A program made the translations under genes and the position numbers. 64,000 nucleotides of DNA from a gamma proteobacterium HTCC2207 (GTDB lineage Bacteria; Pseudomonadota; Gammaproteobacteria; Pseudomonadales; Porticoccaceae), in NCBI GenBank assembly GCA_000153445.1, contig CH672396.1:95668-159667 (forward strand), in the 5' to 3' direction. Of the stretch, positions 37,819-45,802 are shown one piece after another (within the stretch, counting starts at the first letter, position 1; each line of letters begins with the position of its first letter). The notes under the pieces are model-generated. The model ran no database searches and was not told the DNA's origin. It saw only the letters and a program-made list of their open reading frames with translations.

Positions 37819-39183
37819 CTAATTATAAATCAACCCTGGTAACCAAGTGGCCAGCGCTGGCCACAGGGATAACATCAGCATTAAGAGTAGCTGAATACCA
37901 ATAAAAGGGATAACGCCGCGATACATATCTTTGGTCTCCACCGACGCCGGCGCAACACCGCGCAGATAGAACAGAGCAAAGCCAAAAGGTGGGGTTAAGA
38001 AGGAGGTCTGCAGATTGATGGCAATCATAATGCCCAACCACACAGGGTCTAAACCCATGGCCAGCAGAACAGGCCCGACAATCGGCACCACCACAAAGGT
38101 GATCTCAATAAAGTCGAGCACAAAGCCCAGCAAAAAGATCACCAACATCACCAAAACAGTCGCACCCACCAGTCCACCGGGCAGCCCGGTCAAAAAATGC
38201 TCAACCAGCTCTTCGCCACCAAAACCGCGAAACACCAACGAAAATACCGCAGCGCCAATCAAAATCAGAAACACCATGGAGGTCACTTCAGTGGTGCTCT
38301 GAGCCACTTCCCGCAGCCGCCCAAAAGACAGCTGACGTTTAAACAGCGCCAACAATGTGGCACCAAAGGCACCCACACCCGCCGCTTCAGTGGGGGTTGC
38401 CGCGCCGGAGAGAATCGAACCCAGTACAGCCATAATCAACAGAATCGGCGGCAATAAATTGAGCATGGCGCGGGATAGACCCTGTTGAGGCGATGCTTCA
38501 TCGTCCTCATCCGGCACTGCCGGTTTAATAAACAGAATCACATAGAGGCAATAGAGCACGACCAAAATCAAACCGGGAATAATGGCACCGACAAATAGAT
38601 CACCTATAGACACCACCTTGGGGGTGAATATACCCATGCTTAACTGCGCCTGCTGATAGGCACTGGAGAGAATATCGCCGAGTAATACCAGGGCAATCGA
38701 CGGCGGAATAATCTGCCCCAGGGTACCTGTGGCGCAGATAATGCCGGTGGCCTGAGACGATGAATAGCCGCGCTTAAGCATAGTCGGCAATGACATCAGC
38801 CCCATGGTCACCACGGTGGCCCCAACAATACCGGTGCTCGCCGCCAGCAGCGCCCCCACCAAGACCACAGAAAGACCCAGTCCACTGCGAAAACCTTTAA
38901 GCAGATCCGCCATGCTTTCCAGCAGATCTTCCGCCAGACGGGATTTCTCCAGCATGACCCCCATAAAGACAAACAGCGGCACCGCAATCAGCGTGGTGTT
39001 TTTTATGGTGCCAAATAAGCGATTGGGCAGTGCGTGTAAAAAGGCCATATCAAAGGTGCCGGTGGCAAAACCCACCAAGGCAAATATCAACGCAGTGCCG
39101 GATAGGGACAGCGCCACAGGATAGCCCGCCATCAATACTAGGCAGACCACCAAAAACATGAGCAGAGGAATAAATTCAACCAT
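37819..39183 (-). CDS. dctM: TRAP transporter large permease subunit (DctM-like)
   Basis: A 454-residue polytopic protein of the DctM family, the large membrane subunit of tripartite ATP-independent periplasmic transporters that import carboxylates and related solutes with Na+. It has about 12-14 hydrophobic segments, with the family motifs LFVFMGVMLEKS, ATGTLGQIIPPSI and NLQTSFLTPPFGFALFYLRG. Its start overlaps the DctQ stop by one base. The substrate depends on a DctP binding protein, which is not nearby. Confidence 0.92.
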   Translation of the reverse strand: MVEFIPLLMFLVVCLVLMAGYPVALSLSGTALIFALVGFATGTFDMAFLHALPNRLFGTIKNTTLIAVPLFVFMGVMLEKSRLAEDLLESMADLLKGFRSGLGLSVVLVGALLAASTGIVGATVVTMGLMSLPTMLKRGYSSSQATGIICATGTLGQIIPPSIALVLLGDILSSAYQQAQLSMGIFTPKVVSIGDLFVGAIIPGLILVVLYCLYVILFIKPAVPDEDDEASPQQGLSRAMLNLLPPILLIMAVLGSILSGAATPTEAAGVGAFGATLLALFKRQLSFGRLREVAQSTTEVTSMVFLILIGAAVFSLVFRGFGGEELVEHFLTGLPGGLVGATVLVMLVIFLLGFVLDFIEITFVVVPIVGPVLLAMGLDPVWLGIMIAINLQTSFLTPPFGFALFYLRGVAPASVETKDMYRGVIPFIGIQLLLMLMLSLWPALATWLPGLIYN

Positions 39184-39743
39184 CAGATTAGCGGCTCTAT
39201 GTGATGTAATTCAATTTGTTGTTCCGCAATAGGCTGCTTGCCCATCAACACTAGGGCACTTCTAAGAATTTCAGCTAGGCCTTGCAGCATTAGGGTGGCA
39301 GGCATCAATAGCAGCAGCGTCTTTAATAGGTAAATACCCTGAATGCCACTGCGCTCCTCCGAGGTCTCGCCAATCGCCCAGCTGGCGGCGACATAGTCCC
39401 AGGAAAAGATAAAGATCAGCAGACTCACCGGCAGTAAAAACACCAGACCGCCAAGCAGATCCACCAGCGCCTTGCGCCGAGGGGAAAAACCGCGATAAAA
39501 AATATCCACCCGCACATGACCACCGCGCTGCAGCGTAAAGGCAATACCGAGCATAAACACCAGCCCATGCAAATAGGTGATCGACTCTTGCAGAGCGATG
39601 GATCCGCTCTGAAAATAGTAGCGCAGCACCACAACCACTACGGTCATAACAACCATGACCAGACAGAGCCACGAGATTGCGCGGCCAGTAATATCGGTAA
39701 AGCGGTCAATACTGCGGATGATTAATAGCACTTGATCCACCAT
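39183..39743 (-). CDS. dctQ: TRAP transporter small permease subunit (DctQ-like)
   Basis: A 186-residue protein with four hydrophobic segments of the DctQ family, the small membrane subunit of TRAP transporters; RYYFQSGSIALQE and RGGHVRVDIFYRG are the recognisable family segments. It is coupled to dctM. No dctP is visible within the window, so either a distant DctP serves it or an uncharacterised binding protein does. Confidence 0.88.
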   Translation of the reverse strand: MVDQVLLIIRSIDRFTDITGRAISWLCLVMVVMTVVVVVLRYYFQSGSIALQESITYLHGLVFMLGIAFTLQRGGHVRVDIFYRGFSPRRKALVDLLGGLVFLLPVSLLIFIFSWDYVAASWAIGETSEERSGIQGIYLLKTLLLLMPATLMLQGLAEILRSALVLMGKQPIAEQQIELHHIEPLI

Positions 39744-39888
39744 GATAAAATTTCCAAATTAAATCGCGTCCGCGAGTATAGCGGGCTTCATCAGGGGTCG
39801 AAAGCACCAAGGATAGTTTCGATGACATAGGGAAGCTTGCCACACAGTGAATAGTAGTAGTTACGAAATAAATGGTTAAAAAGATAAT

Positions 39889-39915
39889 TAAAGAAATTTC
39901 ACAAGCTGCCGATTT
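39889..39915 (+). promoter_or_regulatory. Sigma-28 (FliA) promoter of flaG
   Basis: TAAAGAAA at 39889-39896 and GCCGATTT at 39908-39915 are separated by exactly 11 bases, close to the FliA consensus TAAAGTTT-N11-GCCGATAA. The start of flaG is about 100 bases downstream. Confidence 0.85.
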
Positions 39916-40014
39916 AAAATTACGATGGGGTGAGAACCCTCCCAAAGATATTCCAGTGCCAACTAATTCTGGACGACAATAGGTCGCCCAACCGGTTACT
40001 GGAACAAAGTAATT

Positions 40015-40434
40015 ATGGTGAATGTTATGTCAGGTGTAGAAGTCAACCTAAGAGCCCCCCAGCCGCAGAGCCCTAGTAGCGGCCAAGGTGAGCCACGCAT
40101 CGTGAAAGCCGCCCCGGCGGAATTGAAGACTACGCCGACATTATCCTTAAAAGAACTCAGTAGCGAAGCTACTGCACGTCGAGGTGACGTAGCTGATCAG
40201 ATGACGAAAACGGTTGATGACATCAAGTCAGCTGTTGAAACGCTCAATTTGACGATGAAAAAAATTCCAACCTCACTGGCCTTCTCTGTTGATTCTGCAT
40301 CCAACAGAGTTGTGGTTCAGGTCACTAATGAGGAGACCGGTGAAGTTGTTCGAACGCTTCCAGGAGAAGCGGTTCTTCAGATCGCTCGTAATTTGGAGTC
40401 TCTCAAGGGAGTGCTATTCGACGAAACTTTTTAA
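40015..40434 (+). CDS. flaG: FlaG family flagellar protein
   Basis: A 139-residue FlaG protein. The N-terminal half is low-complexity and the C-terminal half carries the family core: AFSVDSASNRVVVQVTNEET, EVVRTLPGE and a final helix. FlaG influences filament length and is usually next to flagellin. ATG at 40015 or the in-frame ATG at 40027 could be the start. It has its own sigma-28-type promoter. Confidence 0.88.
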   Translation: MVNVMSGVEVNLRAPQPQSPSSGQGEPRIVKAAPAELKTTPTLSLKELSSEATARRGDVADQMTKTVDDIKSAVETLNLTMKKIPTSLAFSVDSASNRVVVQVTNEETGEVVRTLPGEAVLQIARNLESLKGVLFDETF

Positions 40435-40634
40435 TGCCAGCTGATCCAGAGGGGCGTTCCATATAAAGCCTCTTCTATTTTGGATCGCAAAGCAGTGGGC
40501 GGTCATACTCTTGGTAATCCGGTTAACCTATCAAGCTCTACCCTCAGATAGAATCTAATAAAAGCCTCCCCAGCGAACACTTATTTATCTGCACAGGGCA
40601 GACACAAACATACAAAACGCTAGAAAAGTCATCT

Positions 40635-40998
40635 CTAATACAAAAATTTTGCTAACGCCAATCGAAGGGCCAAGGCAATAACGGCGGTATCGTTTGTTAA
40701 AACCCGAATGATATTAAGCATCTCTTCGATACAGGCGGCCGGGTCAGCTGCTGCTCCTTGTTAAACCGCGCCAGTATCAATGCATGTAAATTTTTCGCGC
40801 CATAGTGGTTAGCAAACTTTTTTACATCTCTTTCACCTAACAGCCATAAGCTGAGCTAAATCACCATTTCGCCCTACAAAAAACAATGCAGATAAAGTAT
40901 GTATCGTCGATGTCATCCAGCACTCGGTCAGGAATATCGCAAACTGTGGTAATTCTGTATTTTAAATAGGCCAGAGGCGCCGCTGCAGAGTCTGACAT
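40635..40998 (-). pseudogene. Decayed gene of unknown family between flaG and fliC
   Basis: This gap of about 900 bases looks non-coding at first, but the minus strand holds protein-like segments in three frames. An ATG at 40998 opens MSDSAAAPLAYLKYRITTVC and continues ...DDIDDTYFICIVF to a TGA at 40861-40863. A second frame gives LLGERDVKKFANHYGAKNL and ...ILARFNKEQQL (about 40835-40750). A third gives DPAACIEEMLNIIRVL and ...ALALRLALAKFLY, ending at TAG 40635. Joined through at least two frameshifts they make a plausible protein of roughly 120 residues. I do not recognise a family. The rest of 40435-41226 shows nothing else I can name apart from a weak hairpin near 40449-40475. Confidence 0.4.
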
Positions 40999-41226
40999 TC
41001 AGATTCAAGTAATGGTCTTTTATCAGGGCTGGGCACTAACGTTATAACCACAGGGATAGAACAATTTTTGACAACCAGGCGGTTGTTAACAAAACATCGC
41101 TTCGAACGTTTCTTCGAATGCCAGTCTACTTAGTCAAATTGCAGCCGGCGCCAAAGGAACCATGGCCGTGCCTGCTCCCGCTACTCTCCAATCAAGCAAA
41201 GATTCATTAAAGTGCTTTCAGTTCTT

Positions 41227-41253
41227 TAAAGAAATTTTATTAGCTGCCGATAG
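41227..41253 (+). promoter_or_regulatory. Sigma-28 (FliA) promoter of fliC
   Basis: TAAAGAAA at 41227-41234, 11 bases, then GCCGATAG at 41246-41253, an excellent FliA match; the flagellin ATG is 86 bases downstream. Confidence 0.92.
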
Positions 41254-41338
41254 TAAAGGGGACGCGGATTGTTGATGGCAACACTTCAATCTCCTAACTT
41301 AACAAAAAATGTAAATTACGAAATTTAGAGGACTGACT

Positions 41339-42571
41339 ATGAGTGTCATTAATACAAATACAGCGGCAACAGTAACTGCTAATGCGTTAGCACGAAACGA
41401 ACGAGCAATGGGCCAAACGATGGAGAGACTCTCCACAGGCTCAAGAATCAATTCAGCAGCTGACGATGCTGCAGGATTAGCCATTTCGTCAAAATTGACC
41501 TCTCAGGTAAGAGGTTTAGATCAAGCGCAACGCAATGCCAACGACGCGATTTCAATGATTCAAACCGCTGATGGAGCGGCAATCGAGATCGACAACATGT
41601 TACAGCGCATGCGTGAAGTGTCTGTACAAGCGGCAAACGGTACAAACACAACGTCTGACATAGCGAATCTTGATATCGAATTTGCCGCACTTGCTGACGA
41701 AATAGACCGCATCGTAAACGCTACTGAGTGGAACGGCATGTCTATTCTGGATGGCACTAGCGGAACAGCAGGTAGTTTCAATTTTCAAATTGGCGCCAAC
41801 GATGCACAGACCCTAGCTGTAGATTTCTCTGACTTTAATTTGACTGCAGGCTCAACTGCAACAGCTGAAAGAGCAGCAGTTTCGGCAGTTAAAGGCGTGC
41901 AAGTAATTGATTTGAAAGCTGCGGTTAGCGATGGGGTTAACTACAATGTAGGCGATACATTTAATATCGGCGGAACCGAAATCACACTGAAAACGCTTGA
42001 TACCGGCAAAGTAACTGTCACCACAATAGCGAAAGATATTGGCGATGCCTTAGATGGCTTCACTGCAGCGGCATCTAACAATACGGTTGAAATTACACAA
42101 GTGGTGGGAGCGGCTTTTGCTGACCCGATGACTGTGACATTCAATGGTACTGGCTCGACACCGGGAACAGTGAGCACAAGCCTTAAAACAGTCGGTGTAG
42201 CCGCAGTAGCAAAGGTAGATGCGGTGGCAGATAGCAAACCAATGTCATCTAATCTTTCAGGTGCCTTGAGCGCTAACGCAACCATTACTTCAACAACGGC
42301 CAATATCGTTACCACTTTGGATAAGGCAATCGCAGGAGTAGCCTCTCAGCGTGCCACATTTGGTGCCGCAATAAACCGTCTGGAATACACCGTTGATAAT
42401 CTGGCGAATGTTTCACAGAACACCTCTGCATCGCGCAGCCGCATTCAGGACGCTGATTATGCAGCAGAGACTACTGAATTAGCCCGCACTCAGATTATTC
42501 AGCAAGCTGGTACCGCTATGCTGTCTCAGGCCAATCAGCAGGCTCAGTCGGTCCTTGCCCTGCTCAAGTAA
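41339..42571 (+). CDS. fliC: Flagellin
   Basis: The filament subunit, 410 residues. The conserved N-terminal D0/D1 region (to about residue 140) starts MSVINTNTAATVTANAL and includes ERLSTGSRINSAADDAAGLAI; the C-terminal D1/D0 region (from about 325) includes SRIQDADYAAETTELAR and ends QAQSVLALLK. The central part is Ala/Thr/Val-rich and variable, without cysteine. GAGGACTG precedes the ATG. Only one flagellin gene is in this window. Confidence 0.96.
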   Translation: MSVINTNTAATVTANALARNERAMGQTMERLSTGSRINSAADDAAGLAISSKLTSQVRGLDQAQRNANDAISMIQTADGAAIEIDNMLQRMREVSVQAANGTNTTSDIANLDIEFAALADEIDRIVNATEWNGMSILDGTSGTAGSFNFQIGANDAQTLAVDFSDFNLTAGSTATAERAAVSAVKGVQVIDLKAAVSDGVNYNVGDTFNIGGTEITLKTLDTGKVTVTTIAKDIGDALDGFTAAASNNTVEITQVVGAAFADPMTVTFNGTGSTPGTVSTSLKTVGVAAVAKVDAVADSKPMSSNLSGALSANATITSTTANIVTTLDKAIAGVASQRATFGAAINRLEYTVDNLANVSQNTSASRSRIQDADYAAETTELARTQIIQQAGTAMLSQANQQAQSVLALLK

Positions 42572-42620
42572 GGGAAGGTAACGCAGGAATGGGTTAGATA
42601 TTTTTATTCCCAAGTCCTTT

Positions 42621-42653
42621 AAAAAACCTCGGTTATTATGACCGGGGTTTTTT
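42621..42653 (+). terminator. Intrinsic terminator of fliC
   Basis: AAAAACCTCGGT and ACCGGGGTTTTT pair with one wobble around an 8-base loop, followed by T-rich sequence, 50 bases after the flagellin stop. Confidence 0.88.
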
Positions 42654-42759
42654 ATTGCCTAGGTAATTTAGGGTCTAAATTTTGTTATTGGCAGAACCAG
42701 CTGGGCTTGCAGATACGATTTAAAATAGACCAGCACAAGCCCAAGGCCTAGGCCTCGAA

Positions 42760-43243
42760 ATGGGCGACTTGCTTCAAAAGGACCGCTCTGTGTTTGCAAA
42801 GATAATTTTTCACAGGCCCATAAGGATTCTGTGGCAAGTAAATTCGCTCCAATTGCTATCAGAAAAGTTTTCTAGTGAAGTCATGCACTTTGAATCTCTG
42901 GAGTGCTTATCATCCAGAAGGCTTTGATCTGATTAAGACAGAATGAAATTTGCACAAAGAAGAATCTGGCTTTCGTTGACGATTAATCCCTGCCAACCAT
43001 TCAGCCCGCAACTCAGGCGGAATCTAAACAGCATTAAACAGAGTTCTCGCTATAAATAAGTGGCATGCAAAAGGAAATTTCTTCAAAGACTACAAATTCC
43101 TTAAAAAAGTGACGCTAGTTACCAAGCATCTCTTCGGATATTTTTTATAACTGGAGATAACAGTAGGTGAAAAAATGTTTATTGAGAGCCCAAACGGCAA
43201 GTTTGTAAAGCGTACCTTATGGAAGATTGGCATAAGACAATAG
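42760..43243 (+). pseudogene. Decayed coding sequence between fliC and fliD
   Basis: The 780-base gap between fliC and fliD has no intact gene but carries protein-like stretches. An ATG at 42760 reads MGDLLQKDRSVFAKIIF and stays open for 55 residues to 42927. Another frame then reads WSAYHPEGFDLIKTE from 42899 and, past stops at 42944, 42974 and 43025, continues with KWHAKGNFFKDYKFLKK..., a TAA at 43148 and LEITVGEKMFIESPNGKF... to TAG 43243. I do not recognise the family. The last 22 codons (ATG 43175-43243) could by themselves encode a tiny peptide. Around 43274-43289 there is a perfect 16-base palindrome, AGAGCTTGCAAGCTCT. Confidence 0.3.
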
Positions 43244-43349
43244 CAGGATCTCAACTAGCAAGTTATAAGTCGCAGAGCTTGCAAGCTCTAGCTCAGCTAC
43301 TAGTATCCTCACCTAGTAAATATATTACTGTAATGATCCACACCAGCCT

Positions 43350-44798
43350 TTATTTATCATAGGCTTTAGAGAGCGTTTCCAGCTGCCCTGTCAGGTAATC
43401 TTTTATGCCATTGAGCTTTTCAGTGAGAACTTCCATCGCGGTAAATTGGCTAATATAACGGTCGTAGAGTAGTTCCATCCTGGTTTCTAATGTCGCTAAT
43501 TCTTCTTCGTATTCTTCGCCTAAATCTTCGGCATTTGATTCGCGGGTGGCGACTATTCCGTCACTAGCGAGGAGCGCCTCGATAACTGATGCAACATCCT
43601 GCGCCATTCCTACACTGCTCGAGCCGTAGAGCGTTTGATCGTTAGTATTGGCAGTCAGCATCATTACGACATCGTTGTAGTTATCTTCGACGGCTTCATC
43701 AAATGTGGCTTCGTCAAAAGTTAAGTCGCCCTTACTGTTAATAGTGACACCAATATCTCTGAAGGCCGAAATCTCGCCAGATGCTGTTGAAGAGTCCTCA
43801 CGCAGCGCATCTCTTATTTGATTGGTGATATACCGTGCGCTAGCAAAATCCCGCTGTAAATCGCCGCTGTGTTCAATGTCTTCATCAATTGTTGAAGTGG
43901 TGAGTTCGTCCATCAGGTCGCGAAAGTCATTGTACACTGTGACGATATTTTCAAGTTTGGTTTGCAGTGCTGATGTGTCACTGTAAATGGCCACAGTTGC
44001 CGCGGACGTAGTAGTTTCATAAAGGGTTAGGGTCGCACCAGTAACAACGTCGGAGAATTCATTGCTGTCTCGAGTGATAGTTAGTCCATCAAATTCAATC
44101 TCGGCATCCTGAGCAGCTTGCAGTGTGTTGCCGGTATCACCAAACCCGAGATCGGGATTTGACGAGATCGTAAAGACACCTTCACTACCGGTTTTGCCAG
44201 TCAAGATAATACGATAATTTGTGCCACCGGTGCCGGTATCCACTAACGACGCCGTAACCCCCGTGTCTGCAGTATTGATTGCGCTCACAACTCCCGCAGG
44301 GGTTAAACTTGAGACCGTAATTGCTGTGGTCGTGGTGCTTGAACTGCCAACGGTAATGGAAATATCAAATGAGTCAGTGCCAATAGCGTAATCAGATGCA
44401 TTGTATTCATCTGAAATCATGATTTGCTCAAGGGCCAGTTTTTCAACTGAGATGGCGTAACTGCCGTCCACTTCAGTGCCATCAAATGCAGTGAACCCTA
44501 GTGCGGTGTCCGTCGTTGCACCATAGCTATTGGCTACCTCTGAAGAATCATTGAGACTTTCAAAGGCGGTCTGCAGTAGGCTCAGTTGAGACGAGATCAA
44601 TCCGTATCCGGAAACCTGTGCCTCGGCATTATCGATTGCCGTTTGGATAAGTGCTTGCTTTGGAACTTTTTCCGCATCCGTTAGGTTTCTCGCGAGGGAG
44701 ACCACATCAACACCCGAGCCTGCATCCAATGCAGTCATCACCTGAGTTGAAACAGCGGTAGTGGTCTTGGTAGCGGTTGCAGTTACAGTTTCAGCCAT
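43350..44798 (-). CDS. fliD: Flagellar filament cap protein FliD (HAP2)
   Basis: FliD forms the cap under which flagellin polymerises. The 482-residue protein has an N-terminal Thr/Ala-rich start, the FliD_N region around GSGVDVVSLARNLTDAEKVP (about residues 27-46), a variable Thr/Ser-rich centre and the FliD_C region with YITNQIRDAL and the terminal coiled segment LTEKLNGIKDYLTGQLETL. It follows flgL by about 70 bases with no visible promoter, so it may extend the flg operon. Confidence 0.93.
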   Translation of the reverse strand: MAETVTATATKTTTAVSTQVMTALDAGSGVDVVSLARNLTDAEKVPKQALIQTAIDNAEAQVSGYGLISSQLSLLQTAFESLNDSSEVANSYGATTDTALGFTAFDGTEVDGSYAISVEKLALEQIMISDEYNASDYAIGTDSFDISITVGSSSTTTTAITVSSLTPAGVVSAINTADTGVTASLVDTGTGGTNYRIILTGKTGSEGVFTISSNPDLGFGDTGNTLQAAQDAEIEFDGLTITRDSNEFSDVVTGATLTLYETTTSAATVAIYSDTSALQTKLENIVTVYNDFRDLMDELTTSTIDEDIEHSGDLQRDFASARYITNQIRDALREDSSTASGEISAFRDIGVTINSKGDLTFDEATFDEAVEDNYNDVVMMLTANTNDQTLYGSSSVGMAQDVASVIEALLASDGIVATRESNAEDLGEEYEEELATLETRMELLYDRYISQFTAMEVLTEKLNGIKDYLTGQLETLSKAYDK

Positions 44799-44867
44799 AT
44801 TTAGTGTCTATTTGTAGTTTTGACTGGCAAGCCCTATGGCTGGTGCCTTTGCTTGGTTACAGTTAAG

Positions 44868-45791
44868 TTATCGGATGTAGTCAAACAAACTTAACTGTGC
44901 GATTTTAATAAAACTGCTCTGACCGGCCTCTAATGACATTATCTCTGAAGTCAACTCAGTGATTGCGGTGGTGTAATCGAGATCTTGAGCTTGTGAAAGC
45001 AAGGTTTTATAGCGAAGATTGGTTTCAGCTAGTGCTTCGAGCTGAGAGTCAGCAGTATTAACGCGGCCACCTACATCAGCAAGGGAGAGGGCCATGGTTT
45101 CTGTTAAATCACTAATCTCACTGAGACTAAACGCCATTTGCGTCGTGTCATTGCTTTCTAAAGCAGCAGTAAAGTCGTCGATGATAGTAAAAAACTCGAC
45201 CCTTTCAGAGCTGCCATCACTATTTTCGCGAATGACACTGGAAAAAATTTCATTGCCGGGTTTATTCAACGACAACTGACGCTGAGCCGATACATCAAGC
45301 ATCATCCGGCTGTCGTCACCTTGGTATACGGTATCACCATTTTCATTTTCACCAAAAGGTGCTGAGCTGACCATCGCACCTGCAAAAATATAGTTACCTG
45401 AGGCGTCAGCAGTGTTGGCCAGAGACAGCATCTGGTCACGCAGCGCACTGACTTCGGCGGCAATAATTTGTCTGTCAGCAGATGAAAACGTATCACTTTG
45501 TGCCTGCACCGCTAGCTCACGCATACGCTGCAAAATATTTTCCGCACTTTTCAAGGCACCCTCTTCTGCACCCAAGCGACTTTTGAAGGCCATTAAATTG
45601 CTTTCAAACCCTTCTTGCCGATTTAAGGCACTGCTTAAACGCTGGATCACACCCGCTTTTTCCGGATCATCACTAGGCCTCGCAATTTGCTGGCCCGTCG
45701 CCAACTTCGACTGCAGATCGGCGACTTTGGCCTGCTGATTTGACATCTGCGTCATGGCGCGTTCAAAAATCTGGCTGGTGGAGACTTTCAT
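44868..45791 (-). CDS. flgL: Flagellar hook-filament junction protein FlgL (HAP3)
   Basis: FlgL is the second hook-filament junction protein. The 307-residue protein has the flagellin-like N-terminus MKVSTSQIFERAMTQM and LQSKLATGQQIARPSDDP (about 27-44), and a C-terminal helix with YTTAITELTSEIMSLEAGQ. Normal length, in contrast with its enlarged partner FlgK, which it follows by 11 bases. Confidence 0.94.
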   Translation of the reverse strand: MKVSTSQIFERAMTQMSNQQAKVADLQSKLATGQQIARPSDDPEKAGVIQRLSSALNRQEGFESNLMAFKSRLGAEEGALKSAENILQRMRELAVQAQSDTFSSADRQIIAAEVSALRDQMLSLANTADASGNYIFAGAMVSSAPFGENENGDTVYQGDDSRMMLDVSAQRQLSLNKPGNEIFSSVIRENSDGSSERVEFFTIIDDFTAALESNDTTQMAFSLSEISDLTETMALSLADVGGRVNTADSQLEALAETNLRYKTLLSQAQDLDYTTAITELTSEIMSLEAGQSSFIKIAQLSLFDYIR

Positions 45792-45802
45792 GAGTCAATT
45801 CC

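Noticed and set aside
41095-41280. Open + strand frame of about 60 codons before fliC reading NASLLSQIAAGAKGTMAVP and onward
   Set aside because: It runs straight through the sigma-28 promoter of fliC, has only a late ATG without ribosome site and ends before the transcript could encode it; most likely chance or relic.
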